Of a stretch of 64,000 nucleotides of DNA, positions 22,225 to 33,548 are shown in pieces. Origin of the DNA: Cryptomeria japonica (taxonomy: Eukaryota > Streptophyta > Pinopsida > Cupressales > Cupressaceae); assembly GCF_030272615.1 (NCBI RefSeq), contig NC_081408.1, positions 401,229,889 through 401,293,888 on the forward strand, in the 5' to 3' direction. Within the stretch, counting starts at the first letter, position 1; the number at the start of each line of letters is the position of its first letter. Both the position numbers and the translations under genes were made by a program. The notes under the pieces are model-generated. The model was not told where the DNA came from. It did not search any database and saw only the letters and a list, made by a program, of their open reading frames with translations.

Positions 22225-25141
22225 TTATTCTTTTATTCTTTTATTTAAAATTCTAGGAAACAATAAATATAATTAATCTAATTTATTTTTCCATTTAAAT
22301 AAAAATATATTTCTAATATCACGCAGCTTGCAACTTAATTTAATAATTTCTTTTAATTAACTAAATTTATAATCTCAATGCATAAACAATACAATTATGA
22401 GATAATTCCATAAACTTAATTAATTAATTAATAAATCCACTAAAACACACACAACAAAACAAACCTCAAGCAAATACTCATAAAAAGATCAAACAACAAA
22501 ATACGAAGGTCGAACTAACTGACTGGACGACCAACTGACGACACTCACACACGAGTGTAACTGAGTAAAAATAGGGTCAACTACTATCTCCTCCACTTCC
22601 ATCGGAAAATATAAGGCTCGCTCAGACCTGTGAAGCCAGGTGGAGACGATACCCCGTACCTACCCAGTACTTGTACCTGCAATATCCTGCATCATCGAAC
22701 CACACATGCATATATATACAATATAGAAAACATGACATACACACCGATGAAGGAGAATCACGACGTTCCCTGTCTCACCGAAATGAGTGAAGGAAAATCG
22801 TCCCCTTGCATCCAATACACTCGCAAACACACAACATATAATTACACATTGCATAGATAAAGTAAGATGTCAGTACATAGCAATAATCCATAAAATGCCA
22901 TAAATCACAAATACTGAAATACTGCAAATAAATTATACATCTCATCTCCAAATAAAGCATAATGTCATAAAAATCTGAATTATATATCATGGTAATGTAT
23001 CCACTGAAAACAACCAATAATAAAATGTGAGTCTAATGAGTTCAAACAAGTAGGGGTACTACATCATCATCTGGATCATATCTTGATCCAATAAAAAATC
23101 ATTAACACCCTGAATGTCTAACTTAAAATCTTTCTTATCTGAATGCAACAAGCTATCAAAAATAAAAGATGCACTGAGGTCCTAGCCTGGGAAAAGAATG
23201 ATTCCTGCTTCTACAAGAAGTTGTCTTCCCCTTTGAGGGGTCATGTTCTCTAACTCATAATTAATTTTTGCCTTCAGCTTCCTAAGCATTTCTGCCTCAT
23301 TCTTTGGTGTCACATCTGGCATTGCATCTCTTAATTTCTTTCCTTTAAAATGATACAAAAAGGACTTAAACTCCTTTGACTTAACAAATTCATCATCTGA
23401 TACAAAAGATGTATGCTCTTCTAGCCTAGCATCCAAATCTACATTCAACGTTGCTACAATTTTGTCTTGAGAATCTGGTTCATCTTCTTTTTCTGGTACT
23501 TGAAGCTTAGAAACTATTTCATTCTCTCTAGAATCACTTTCCACATCCCGTTCTCTTTCTCCTTCCAGATCCCCAAGTCTTTGCTTCCTTTCTTCCAATC
23601 TTCTTTCCAAGTCATCAACAGCATTTGCAAGTTCTTCTAACTCTTTGATCTTGCACAAATCCTCATAGTCATCATACTCATGGAGATAATCTCCCAGGTT
23701 TTGTCATTTTCTGCACATGTGGATGTAACCTTCCGGGTCATAGTTCTTCCTTGGCGTGTGTATATACAAATTGAATTCATCCACTAGCTTCTTATTTATG
23801 GCTTCGTAAGCTCTAGTAGAGACTATTATGAAATCTCCGAACTGAAGAGTCCCAGGTAAGAAGGCTTGCTTGTGGGAACCCCCAAAGTGTTGTGCATTAG
23901 AGACACTCAATTGTCTCACAATCTCCAAGTAAGCAATTTGGTCTAGCACAGGCTTTGGTAGCACATAGGGAGCACCTTCGAATCCAAAAACCCTAACAAA
24001 TGTGAAATCTCTGCAAGTATACCAATCTCCCCAATTATGGTTGACTCTGGTATCCTTGTATTCATGTGGCCTAAGAAATATTTTAATCACTTCTAAGAAT
24101 GACCCTTCACATGACACATTATAAACCTTGAACAGTGGTTTAACAAAAAATTCCTCAAATCTCACATAGTGAGATTTATCATACCTCGAATCCCACAACG
24201 ACACCCACAACTGTACAGGCTGATCCTGTCCATCCTTTCCCTGAGGATTTACCCTTAAGCCATCTGGCCATAGTCCTTTCAATCTTCCATAGAACAACAT
24301 AATATGCATCAATAGTGAATAATGCTTGAAGGACTTGTCAGGGTTATTCTGAAGATTCAGAAAACCCTCATGCAGTTCGTCGACCAGCTAGGTTGCATAA
24401 TCAAACTATCTTGGTTTGTGCCTTTGAATGTCTGCTGCAAGAACCAATGGCCCCATCCGTGCTACATCTGGAGCTTTCATTCCTCCTACCTATCCGCAAG
24501 CCATATATGTGTATTGTAAATACTATCTAAAAATATTTACATCATAGGGTGGACCATCTTCATCAATTAGCTTCCCTTTCTCTGCCCCGTGGATGGCAAA
24601 GTTCCATCCTTGATAGGTTGTGTCCATGGTTCTGTATTCTTCTTCCAATTCCTCAAAGGATAAAGGTACAACTGCTTCATAATTGAGATCAAACACTTCG
24701 TAGATTGTGACCGTATTGAATCAAATAAATGCATCACCAGTGGGAATTTGGACGCATCTCTTCATAGCATTGTAATTTTTAACCAAGGTTTTCAACAATT
24801 CAATATTCACAAATACATTTGGAACTATGAGATTACCCAGACTGGTAATACACCTATTAGATATCGACATTGGCTTTTGTCTTTGTGAGTAATGGTAGAG
24901 GAACAATTCATGCCCCCTAACCCTAGTCCAGACATCACCAATTTCCTTATAGTCATCCTCTAGTTGATCACGGATAGGAAAATTAACCTTTAGACCTTTG
25001 GGACTTGGCTCCTAGTGAGTTCATCTGGTCGATCATGTCCTGATTCAACTTTCACTTCTGCATGCTTTCTCTGCCTTTAGATTTCTTTGAGGCACTATCA
25101 AAGACTTCAATGACCTTCCTCTCACCTTTAGAACCCTCCAT

Positions 25142-26611
25142 ATTTGAATCTTTCAAGCCTTCTGAAATTCAATTCTCTATGGTTTCATTGCACTTCAATC
25201 TTTCTGTTCGCTTTAATCTGTTATGCAAATTCCTTGTACAAACTCCCATATATAGATTTGACACATTAGAAGCATTTACTCAATTGAAATCCTGCTATGA
25301 TTTTCCTTGTACGAACACAGACCTACCCGTTGTTTGCATTTAATAATGGTGGGCTGATCTGTTTAGAATCAGATTTTATAATGGCTAATTGACATAGCTC
25401 CTCCCGATGATTCAATCATTTGGCGCTACCTGTATTGTACGCTTTTCCAATTTGTACATACAATGATGATGCGGCTTTCTGTCTTTCTGATCGGCATATG
25501 TTTCCTCAATCAATCCATCAGGCTTTGGTGTAGCCATTTTTGTTTCTTTCTGCTGAACCTGACCTATCCCGATGAATCCTCCTTCTTGTTCATCATGTTG
25601 CAAATCTTATCAAGTTTCGGGACAACCTATCTTATGTTTATCTATTGGTCCGATGAGATCAAGCTCCAGCTTGTCTATATTTATGTTATTCTGGCCTATC
25701 AGCCTATATTCCATTGATGAGGTCTCCTTCTTAGCAACTACCTTGGCTTCCTCATTGGGTATCGACGTAGTAGAAAATATCTTTTTCTGATTATCTAATG
25801 CTATCTCGATGACTTCACCTTGTTACTTTCCTAGTCCCTTCTTTTGGTGTAGGCTATCTCGATGGAACCTCATTTCCATCCGCTATGATATCCATTCTAT
25901 CAAGTATCGAGGTAGCTATTTTTTACACTTTCCAATATCTTGATGACTTCAAAGTATCCACTCCACATTCTCCTTCATCATTGTAAGTTATACCTATAGA
26001 CTCATTGGCTATCGGCATAACACTTCTCTCATGCCTCTGATAGTGAATGTTATGCCGATGAACCCTTCTTGGTTGTTCTGATAAAGTCATCTCCTCATAT
26101 CAATGCACCGAGTCACCTTCCATTATGAACTTCTTTTTAGCTCTCCTTCAGAGTGGTCAGTCTGGGTTACGCTAATAGATCCTTCCATTGTTTTGACTAG
26201 GCGATCTTGTCGGGGTAACTTATGCCGATAACTCAAATTTGAAAATCGTGTAAATTAAGCTCCTCTTCATGAATGTTGATGCTTCCAATCTTCCATGGAG
26301 ACTTCATATGTGCTAATAAAATGTCAGATTCCATCACATAGGTCTAATCTCTATCATGTGCAAAAATGCTCTTATAAGGATCCCAATACTGTCATAATGA
26401 ATCCTCTTCATGTATTCCCTACTCAGTCCCAACCCTTAACATGCCCAAGTGATACTTGTCCATTTAGAAAATAGGCCACAGTTGGATTTTTTTGATGCTG
26501 CAACATAGCTCCTGCACCTACAACCCAACAATAAATTCTCTTATGATAGAAATATACATAGAATGCATAATTAAATAGAATAAAAATATTTTGCAAAAAT
26601 ATGTGCTAACA
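25142..26611. other. Element 5 upstream region
   Basis: About 1.5 kb upstream of the element 5 gene. No supported ORF. Words such as TATCTCGATGA, TATCGGCATAAC and TTATGCCGATGA recur between 25680 and 26230. It would include the gene's promoter if there is one; I could not place it. Confidence 0.5.
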
Positions 26612-27074
26612 GTATGGATTGGACCTCTCGATGTGTTTCAGGGATGTCTTATGTTTTGGATATTATTTGTTTGGTCTAAGGCCGTCATGGTTTGTAATTA
26701 TGTAATTGGTTTATTATCTAGTGGCTGACCTGATTGTTTATGGTCGAGGGTTTGTATATATAGTTGTAAGATCTCATTGTAGATCATATGATATGGTAGA
26801 GTTCAAGGAATATGGGGATGTAATGTGAGAATAATGTAATATCATTCAGGTAGAGGATTTGGTCGATCATTGAAGATCGAATTAGGTTTATGTAAGAGGA
26901 TTTAGTCCTCTGATATTGAGCTTAACCAGAACTATACTCAGGCATAGGATATGCTATCTTTTTTAGTTCAACACTTCTCTAGATTGTATTCTAGATTTCT
27001 ATGTAGTCAGTGAGACTCCTTTTGTGATGAGTAGTGCACTCTAGGTTGTTGGCCTTCCTGCAAGTGCAGGCCCC
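26612..27074 (+). repeat. Copia C 3' LTR, piece 2
   Basis: Continues the LTR after element 5. It includes GAGCTTAACCAGAACTATAC, TCAGTGAGACTCC and GTGCAGGCCCCT, all present in the copia 3 LTR in reverse orientation. Confidence 0.8.
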
Positions 27075-28644
27075 TACTGAAGGAGCACCTAGTTTTGAGT
27101 ACAATTTCTTCATGTTGGTGTGTTAGTCCATAGGTTGGTTTTTGTTTTTGAATAAGGGACTATTCATAGGTCCACATATGTTTGTGCTATGTTTTGGTAG
27201 GTTGGATGTCAATAGGATCATGCATTTATTCAATTTTGGCTTGTAAGCCCTTGTAAGCCTAAAATGGTATAATCATGCATTTTGATATAAAACTTCTTAA
27301 AAAGCCTTGTTTGGAATTGAGACATGTTATGGTAGTAGTTTTTAGTCATCCTAGGTGGTTTAGAAAAGGAAAAAAAGCATGAAATGCAAAAATGCACTTT
27401 TTGGCAGAAGTTGTCAAAGTTGCTTAACAACATTTTGCAACGTTGAGCAACTTTTTGCAACTTTGAGCAAAGGGTTGGTTAAGAAAATTATGGAGAGTTA
27501 TTTAGGCCAAAAATGGCATATAAATTCCCCAAGCATGAATGTAATCAGGTTGGTGAACACCTGGAGCAGACCTTAATACAATTTGAAGACCATTTTTCAA
27601 GTTTTTACCTTGTGTTTTCTAAAAATTAGAGCAGCAGTCCGCACTTAATGGATTGATTACATTGTTGTTCTTGAATATTTTTTTTGTATTTGTTCTTGTG
27701 GTACTCTGGAAGAAATAAAGTTATTCTTGTTGCAGGCTTGAATTGAGTTTTTGATTTTGTAAGCTCTCGGTCTGAGCAAGGGTTTGAGAGGCCCAAACAT
27801 GGTTCCAGCTTGAAGTCCTTTGAGTTCTTCTCAATATCCCTTGGGAATCAAGCCATGGAACCTTTTTACAATGTACATAGTCTTTTTTTTCATTTGGAGT
27901 TCATTGAAATTCCATTGAGCATCATTTCCTAGGTGAGCTCAATCATAGCCCGGTTAGGAAATGATTGAAATTATGCAAGTGCTTTCAAGAATGAGAAGGT
28001 TTGGAGTTGCCAAGTGTTTGGCATGAGAAAGTGGGGTGTGGAAGATCCTATGTGAGATTTTGGAGGTGTGGCAGATCAGGGAAGACACTAAACCCTTGAG
28101 AGAAGACCAAAAAGACCCCAAAACCCCTCAAAACAAGCCATTTCTAGGTTCTATACCTGTACGGTCAGACTGAGTTTTCTCACTTTATGAATCTTGAATA
28201 TATTCCAAAAGGGTACTCAGATCACAAATGATTTTGTCTGGGTCTTTGGGAAAATTTTGAATAAATCCTCAAAAACCAATTAGGTAGGGCTAATTGGGGA
28301 TTTAGGGCTACTAGGCCTAGTAAATAGGAAAAGGAAGGAGCGATGGAGATATGAATGAAACCCAAACTTAAAACAATTTGATTGGCCTTGGAAAACCTCA
28401 TAAACACTTACTACATCCCTTGCAAGCATATGTTAGGAGTTTGATAGTATAAGGTTGGATTTACCCTTGTGAATCTGAACCATGCCTGAGCAACCAGTGA
28501 GCACATACTGATTGGGAGCACTCCTAGAGAGTTTGGATGTCTAGTTTGATTGATAGACCAGAGAATAAAGAAGTGAGCCCACTAATACAACACTTGACTT
28601 CCTTGTGATAAAGGATTGACTCTCTTTGAGTACCCCTCCCCATC
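27075..28644. mobile_element. Undefined insertion of about 1.5 kb in copia C LTR
   Basis: This segment has no counterpart in the copia 3 LTR. The edges are ambiguous: CCCCT occurs on both sides (27070-27074 and about 28645-28649), but a 9-bp direct repeat TTTGAGTAC also occurs at 27094-27102 and 28625-28633. No TG...CA ends, terminal inverted repeats or coding domain were found. Around 27400-27480 short TTGCAAC / TTGAGCAA words are repeated. Confidence 0.5.
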
Positions 28645-28649
28645 AACCC

Positions 28650-28933
28650 CTCAATTGTAATTCACATACTTACTGCAGAAGTATTATCTGACTATGGGTA
28701 GGCTTCCCACCGTGGTTTTTCCCTTTATCGGGTTTCCATGTATAAATATTTGTGTCATGTGGATGGTATTTGTTCTGTGATTATTGTTTATCCTTAATTG
28801 GTTTAACTACTATTTCAGTATTAATGTTTTGTGTTCTAGTATTAAAGTTTTAATTTCTAATGGTTCCGGTAATATGTGACAACTAATTCACCCCCCCTCT
28901 CAGTTGTCTTCCAGTTATTTGAACTATCCAATA
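28650..28933 (+). repeat. Copia C 3' LTR, piece 3 (3' end)
   Basis: Resumes with CAATTGTAATTCACATACTTACTGCAG and includes the ATTCACCCCCCCTCTCAG box at about 28888-28906, ending TTGAACTATCCAATA. Each part matches the copia 3 LTR. Confidence 0.8.
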
Positions 28934-30044
28934 GTATTGTCTCTTGTCCAACCTAGGAAGTGCATGATTTCTTTTCATTTTTTGTACTCGTGTGTTTATC
29001 ATTTTTGGTTTCAAAAGAATCTTTGTCAAAAATTAATTCAAAATATCAAACATCTCACATGACTAGGTCCTAGTTTGGTCTTATTTTTCAACAAATTTAC
29101 CTCTCATTCTAATGAGTTTGTGTCAGTTGTCTCATTGTGCTATTGAAATTACCTAAGTCAAGTGTCAAATCAGTTCATCTTGGTCATCATTTCAAATTTG
29201 GCATTGTTATTATCATCTACTAGGGTTTCGACTTGTATGGTCATCATTATCATCTCAGTTGTTAGTTATAACCTTGGATGTCATCATTTCATATCTGACA
29301 TTGTCATTATCATCTACTAGAGTTTCGACTTGTATGGTCACCTTTGTCATCTCAGTTGTTAGTCATAACCTTGGTTGTCATCATTTCAATATTGGCGTCG
29401 TTATTATCGTCTATCCAGCACATGGTCCTATCTCATTGTATTTGATTATTCTAGTCACAAATCAAAAGCTTGGTCATCATTTCTAGCTTATGCCATTATT
29501 ATGGTCTACTAGTGTCTCAAATTGCATGGTCACCTTTTTCATCTCAGATGCTATTCATCACCTTGGTTGTCATCATCTCAATTCTTGCATTGTCATTATC
29601 GTCCATCATCATTTCCTTCTTCCAGGTCATCAATCCAAACACCAGTTATCCAAAATTGAACATCAAACCTTCATCCTCTTTCCAACTTCATCAGAGTCAG
29701 TCCCCATCCTAGCATGAGCTTGTCGTTCATCACATTCTGAGCTTTGGTCTATCATCCTTTTTCATCTTTCATCTCTCGAACTCATCAACTAATCATCATG
29801 TCGCAATTTTCTTAAGATGAGTTTGGTCATCCTTCATTTTCTTCCACTACATCTAATTTTGATGATAATGAGAGTATGGCTGATCAAGATAAATATAAAA
29901 TTTAAATATTTATGCCCTCATCCTTAGCAAGCTTGTACCATGTGTCAGATACCAAAATACAACTTTTCATCCTAGCTACTCTACCATTCCTCCATGCGCA
30001 TCTACTCATAATCCTTATCACAGCTTCAACAAAGGAAATCCGTC
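28934..30044 (+). other. Element E leader-like region with ~95-bp tandem repeats
   Basis: Non-coding. The phrase CTTGGT(TG)TCATCATTTC recurs at about 29178, 29272, 29371, 29469 and 29562, a 93-99 bp period; each copy continues with a GTCATTATCATCTACTAG-like stretch and GTATGGTCA. The copies are diverged. The rest is T/C-rich with no supported gene. Confidence 0.75.
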
Positions 30045-30293
30045 ATGTATCACCTCCATGTATCTCTCATATGCAACATCCATACCTCCATCTTCTCCCA
30101 TGGTCCTATCTCAACCCCCATTTTCCCTCACAACACTGCCACTTACATCCATAATCCAAATCCACCATCTCATTATCCCCAAATTCATTACACAATCCAT
30201 AATCCTAATCTCACTCCATCTAAACTTAATTCACCATCTAATATTACTCCTCCATCTAATTTTAATTCACCATCCTACCTCAATCCTCCATCA
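30045..30293 (+). pseudogene. Element E proline-rich repeat protein, part before copia 3
   Basis: The frame from ATG 30045 runs into a Pro/Asn/Ser-rich repeat (NPNPPSHYPQ, SPSNITPPSNFNSPSYLNPPS) and is cut at 30293 by copia 3. Removing copia 3 and one copy of the duplication joins codon 30291-30293 to 51378 in frame, giving NPPS followed by NPNSPSYL. The upstream start is uncertain. No catalytic domain; by position it may correspond to the gag N-terminal region (inference). Confidence 0.6.
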
Positions 30294-30815
30294 TGTTAGA
30301 CAGTTCAAATAACCAAAGGACAACTAAGAGGGGGGGTGAATCAGTTGTCACCAGATTACTGAAACCTTAAGGAATTAAAACTTTATTACCGGAATACATA
30401 AACCAATTACCGAAATAGCATATATACCAATTAAGAACAACCAACAATTAGAGAATAGTTACCATCCACATGACACCAAGATTTGTACGTGGGAAACACA
30501 ATAAAGGGAAAACCCACAGTGGGAAGCCTACCCACAGTTAGATAATACTTCTACAGTAAGTATGTGATTACAAATTGAGGGGCCTGCACTTGTAGGAGGG
30601 CCAATAGCCTAGAGCACACTGGTCATTACAAAAGGAGTCTCACTGACTACATAAAAATCCAGACTACAATCAGGAAGGAAGAAAGAGCTACAATAATAGC
30701 ATCTCTTATGCCCGAGTATAGTTCTGATTAAGCTCAATACCAGAGGTCTTAAACCTCTTGCATAAACCCAACTCGATCACCTATGATCGACCAAATCCTC
30801 TGCATGAAAGATTAT
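30294..30815 (-). repeat. Copia 3 3' LTR, distal piece
   Basis: Plus strand starts TGTTAGACAGTTCAAATAACC, matching the 5' LTR at 50189. It is interrupted by gypsy 2, whose target duplication ATTAT is 30811-30815 and 43936-43940. Confidence 0.92.
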
Positions 30816-31856
30816 TGTCATGCCTGTGAAGTGTATACCTGCAACTACAACACAAAGCACTCAATAGATCATTACAAGCATGGTTAGCAAATTTAAAACA
30901 AATAAAGATAAAACCATGGCTAATCGATCTATTGCCTCCTAATAAATGCGAGTGTAGATTTTCTCTCAGATGTGGATAAGAGAATTCTAGTGACTTGAAT
31001 ACATCTAGATGGAGGATTTAGGATGATAATGATGCATTTAAGCTAGAAAAGAGAATGATTAAGCTACATGATTCAACAATTATGCCAGAAAATAAGCTAG
31101 ATCTAAGATGCAATGCCTATAAGAACAATGCTCAAATGATATGCTAAGATCAATATGCTTATAGTAACAATGCCTGAAATGCAAATGAGATGGGATGATT
31201 ATTCATCCAAAATGGGGTCTATTTATAGGATTTCCAAGGTCAGGGGTGAGTTGGCAGGAATCAACGGTCAAGATTAAGTCTAAAGATATCAATGGTGAAA
31301 TTGGAGGAGCTTGGAAAAGAGGTTGGATGAAAGGGAACATTTTCCATCTCTATGGTGACAAGTATCAAGAGGCTTCTAGAGAGGGGACATGTGGCCCAAG
31401 AATGCCACGTGTCTCAAGGGTAGAGTATCCACACCATAGGAGGTTAGGATAAGGAGGTTAGGATGTGCAAGCTAAGGTAAGCTTAATTAAACCCAGGGTT
31501 AGAAGGAAGGGGTTAGGTTAGGTGGTTAGAAGTTAGGAGGCATGTGGGTAATTTGAATTTAAAATTCAAATAAGACTAATTAATTATCAACAACTCATAA
31601 ATTGATCTGTTTTAATTAATTAGAGGATTAGAAGAATTAATTGAAGATGGGTCAAAAGATTAATTAATTTGAATTAATTAATCAAAGGGGATTATGAAAA
31701 TGAACCTATTAAATAAATCCTTAGAATTATTAATAAGTAGATGAAAGGGGGAATTTAATCAAATTACTTAGTGAATTCGATTAAATTGGGAAAGGGGATT
31801 AATTAAATAATTGCTTATTTAATTAATTATCTTCATACCATTTTTAGGTGTATACA
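30816..31856 (-). repeat. Gypsy 2 3' LTR (1041 bp)
   Basis: Minus strand TGTATACACCTAAAAATGG to AGGCATGACA. It aligns along its full length with 42924-43935; differences include a short extra AGGATAAGGAGGTT near 31445 and the longer CTAATAAATGCGAGTGTAG around 30940. Confidence 0.93.
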
Positions 31857-33548
31857 TTTTGCCCCTCTTTGAAGTGAGGTGTGATGACGCGTCGATTCAA
31901 AGAATAATCTCATTTTGATGATGATATTGGTTCAATAGGATGCCCCATCTCTTGATTGATAAAATCCGATACAATGATGCCCCCTTGAGAGATCAATTGA
32001 GATAATTGACCTGTGGAGTTTTTGAATCTTTGTGAAATTGATAGCTCGATTAGAAATGATTTGATTTCTGCAACTATGGTTGATGAAATTGCGAGCTCGA
32101 CAATCATGGTGATGTGGTTCTTGATTATTGATAAAACTTGATTGGTTAGATTGATAGAATCAAGATTTAGTCTGGTTTCAGGAATGATACCTCCTATATA
32201 AGACAAAGATGATCGAACCATCTGGTTTCAGGAATGATATATCCTGTATAAGACATGATCAAAACGTCTAGTTTCAGGAAAGATACATCCTATATAAGAC
32301 ATGATAGAATTGATTAGATGGATTGATAGAATTGATAAGATTGATTAGATAAAGAACTGATAGTTTGTTGATATCAAGTTGCAGGAAGGTTTGGATATGC
32401 TGATGTTGATTCTATTGAGAGGGATAGCATAAGATTTTTACTGGGTTGACAATATCTGGAGAGATATGAGTCATTAGTCTGATTGCGTATACACTTGTGA
32501 TGATACCTTGATGATTCCTGCGATATATTTAACCTTGGATAAAAGGAGCATGCGGGATCCCATACAAGAATGAAATGCAAGCTTAAATGCAAATGCCAAT
32601 GCATATGAAATACAAAGCTATGATCGGACCAGTCACTAGATTATTGCATTTTGTCATCATTGAGATTTTTAAAATGTGGGAAGTGAGTGCAAACATCAAT
32701 GGTGACCTGGGCACAACTTTCTTGGATTTTGATATGGAAAGTTAGCACAAGCATCGAGGTATAATTGAACCAAGATGACCTGAGTGTTGCTTGAGTAAAA
32801 CAGGCAGTATTAATCATTTCAATATGCAAATCGGAAATGTCTTCGATGATACTCTGATGTTCATGTCCCGAGACAAATTTGCACATATTAATGATTAATT
32901 TTCAGACAACAAACAAGAAGAATATCATGTTCCTTCCTTGTTCCTCTAGTTAAAGATATCCTGGAGTCACTTAGAAATCATGGTAGCAAAAATCAAGATA
33001 GAAAAGAAGTTGAACAATCATGCTAAAATCATTATCCAAAAGATATCTTCCATTGAAAATGTGTTTGAATGTGCATAGACTAACTTTGTGATAGTTTGAT
33101 GGTTGATAATTTGATCTCGTGTTCAACGTTGGATGTGTCATAGTTTTTGCTTGTTAAGGCTTGTTTAACTGTTGTTCTACCTGTTTGATTAAGCTCAAAA
33201 TGATCAAGAAGTTTGCCCCCAGCCAAGTGTAGGATTTTTGCCCCAAGCCTAGAAACAAAGTCATTATGATATACTCAATGATCCAAACCATGGCGAGAGA
33301 TTAGCTGGGATGCCTGCGTATGTACAAAGGCTTCATAATGAATAAGGATAATGTTGATGGAAAATGAATGCAAGTGGAAACATGCATGAACTAATAGATG
33401 GAAGAGCTAGCAGATAGATAGCACCTGTTTGCCAGGTTTTCACCATCTGTTTTTATTGCACTTTTTCTCATATTTATTTTTTTAATTTTTTTTCTTTTTC
33501 ACTATTTTTTTTTGCCTTTTCAATGTTTTTTTTGTTTTTTCTGATTTT
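31857..33548 (-). other. Gypsy 2 3' untranslated region and polypurine tract
   Basis: The minus strand reads AAAGAGGGGCAAAA right before the LTR (about 31857-31871), a good polypurine tract. Upstream, 32172-32300 holds three copies of the GTTTCAGGAA..GAT..ATCCT..TATAAGAC repeat also found in the gypsy 1 leader. No ORF is supported; 33460-33550 is T-rich. Confidence 0.75.

Larger units (their letters stand above)
19012..23063. mobile_element. 4,052-bp TG...CA insertion with perfect TCATC target duplication
   Basis: The ends are TGTAATGCCCCGCCAGG and GGGGTACTACA, flanked by TCATC at 19007-19011 and 23064-23068. The 5-bp duplication and TG/CA ends indicate integrase-mediated insertion. No gag or pol similarity was seen, and no internal repeat of the ends, so the best reading is a solo LTR of a giant-LTR element or a large non-coding derivative. 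It contains a TA microsatellite, a 39-bp hairpin array and a 47-bp tandem array. It splits the element 5 gene. Confidence 0.75.
18159..25141 (-). pseudogene. Element 5 long protein, unrecognised, split by a 4-kb insertion
   Basis: The likely start is the ATG at 25139-25141 (MEGSKGERKVIEVFDSASKK). After a frameshift the protein goes on with PIRDQLEDDYKEIGD, HELFLYHYSQRQKPMS, VPNVFVNIELLK and IPTGDAFI; then after a stop EVFDLNYEA, WNFAIHGAEKGK, SLLMHIMLFYGRLKGLWPDG, VNHNWGDWY, VFGFEGAPYVLPKP and a charged coiled coil (LANAVDDLERRLEERKQRL). A TAG at 23182-23184 and a frameshift follow, then the 19012-23063 insertion, then MLLWALYPPNKRPK and a helical C-terminus to the TAA at 18159-18161. Without the insertion it is about 975 codons. 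I recognise no domain and assign no function. It resembles an element-borne ORF rather than a host gene because it lies within an insertion. Confidence 0.65.
17147..26611. mobile_element. Element 5: gene-bearing insertion of unresolved class
   Basis: Inserted in the copia C LTR between GTGTG (17142-17146) and GTATG (26612-26616), a 5-bp duplication with one mismatch. Its ends are TGTTGGTTCCC and GTGCTAACA, so TG...CA as for LTR elements. I could not find a repeated LTR pair, primer site or polypurine tract. It may be a degraded non-autonomous LTR element that lost an LTR. Without its own insert it is about 5.4 kb and carries one long minus-strand gene. Confidence 0.6.
16347..28933 (+). mobile_element. 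Copia C: 3' end of a plus-strand copia, LTR split by insertions
   Basis: The sequence 16347-16690 plus the LTR pieces 16691-17146, about 26612-27074 and about 28650-28933 align in order with the 3' untranslated region and LTR of copia 3 read in reverse. The pieces add up to about 1.2 kb, equal to the copia 3 LTR (1184 bp). Everything between is later insertions. The coding part is left of element D and outside the window. The LTR end reads CCAATA at 28933 where the family has CA. Confidence 0.8.

Noticed and set aside
17147..26611. Reading element 5 as an ordinary LTR retrotransposon
   Set aside because: The ends fit, but no LTR pair, primer site or polypurine tract could be found, so only an unresolved insertion is claimed.
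29259..30312. Overlapping plus-strand ORFs rich in Ile, Val, Ser and Pro in several frames
   Set aside because: Most are shadows of T/C-rich tandem repeats; only the frame from 30045 joins in frame with sequence after copia 3.
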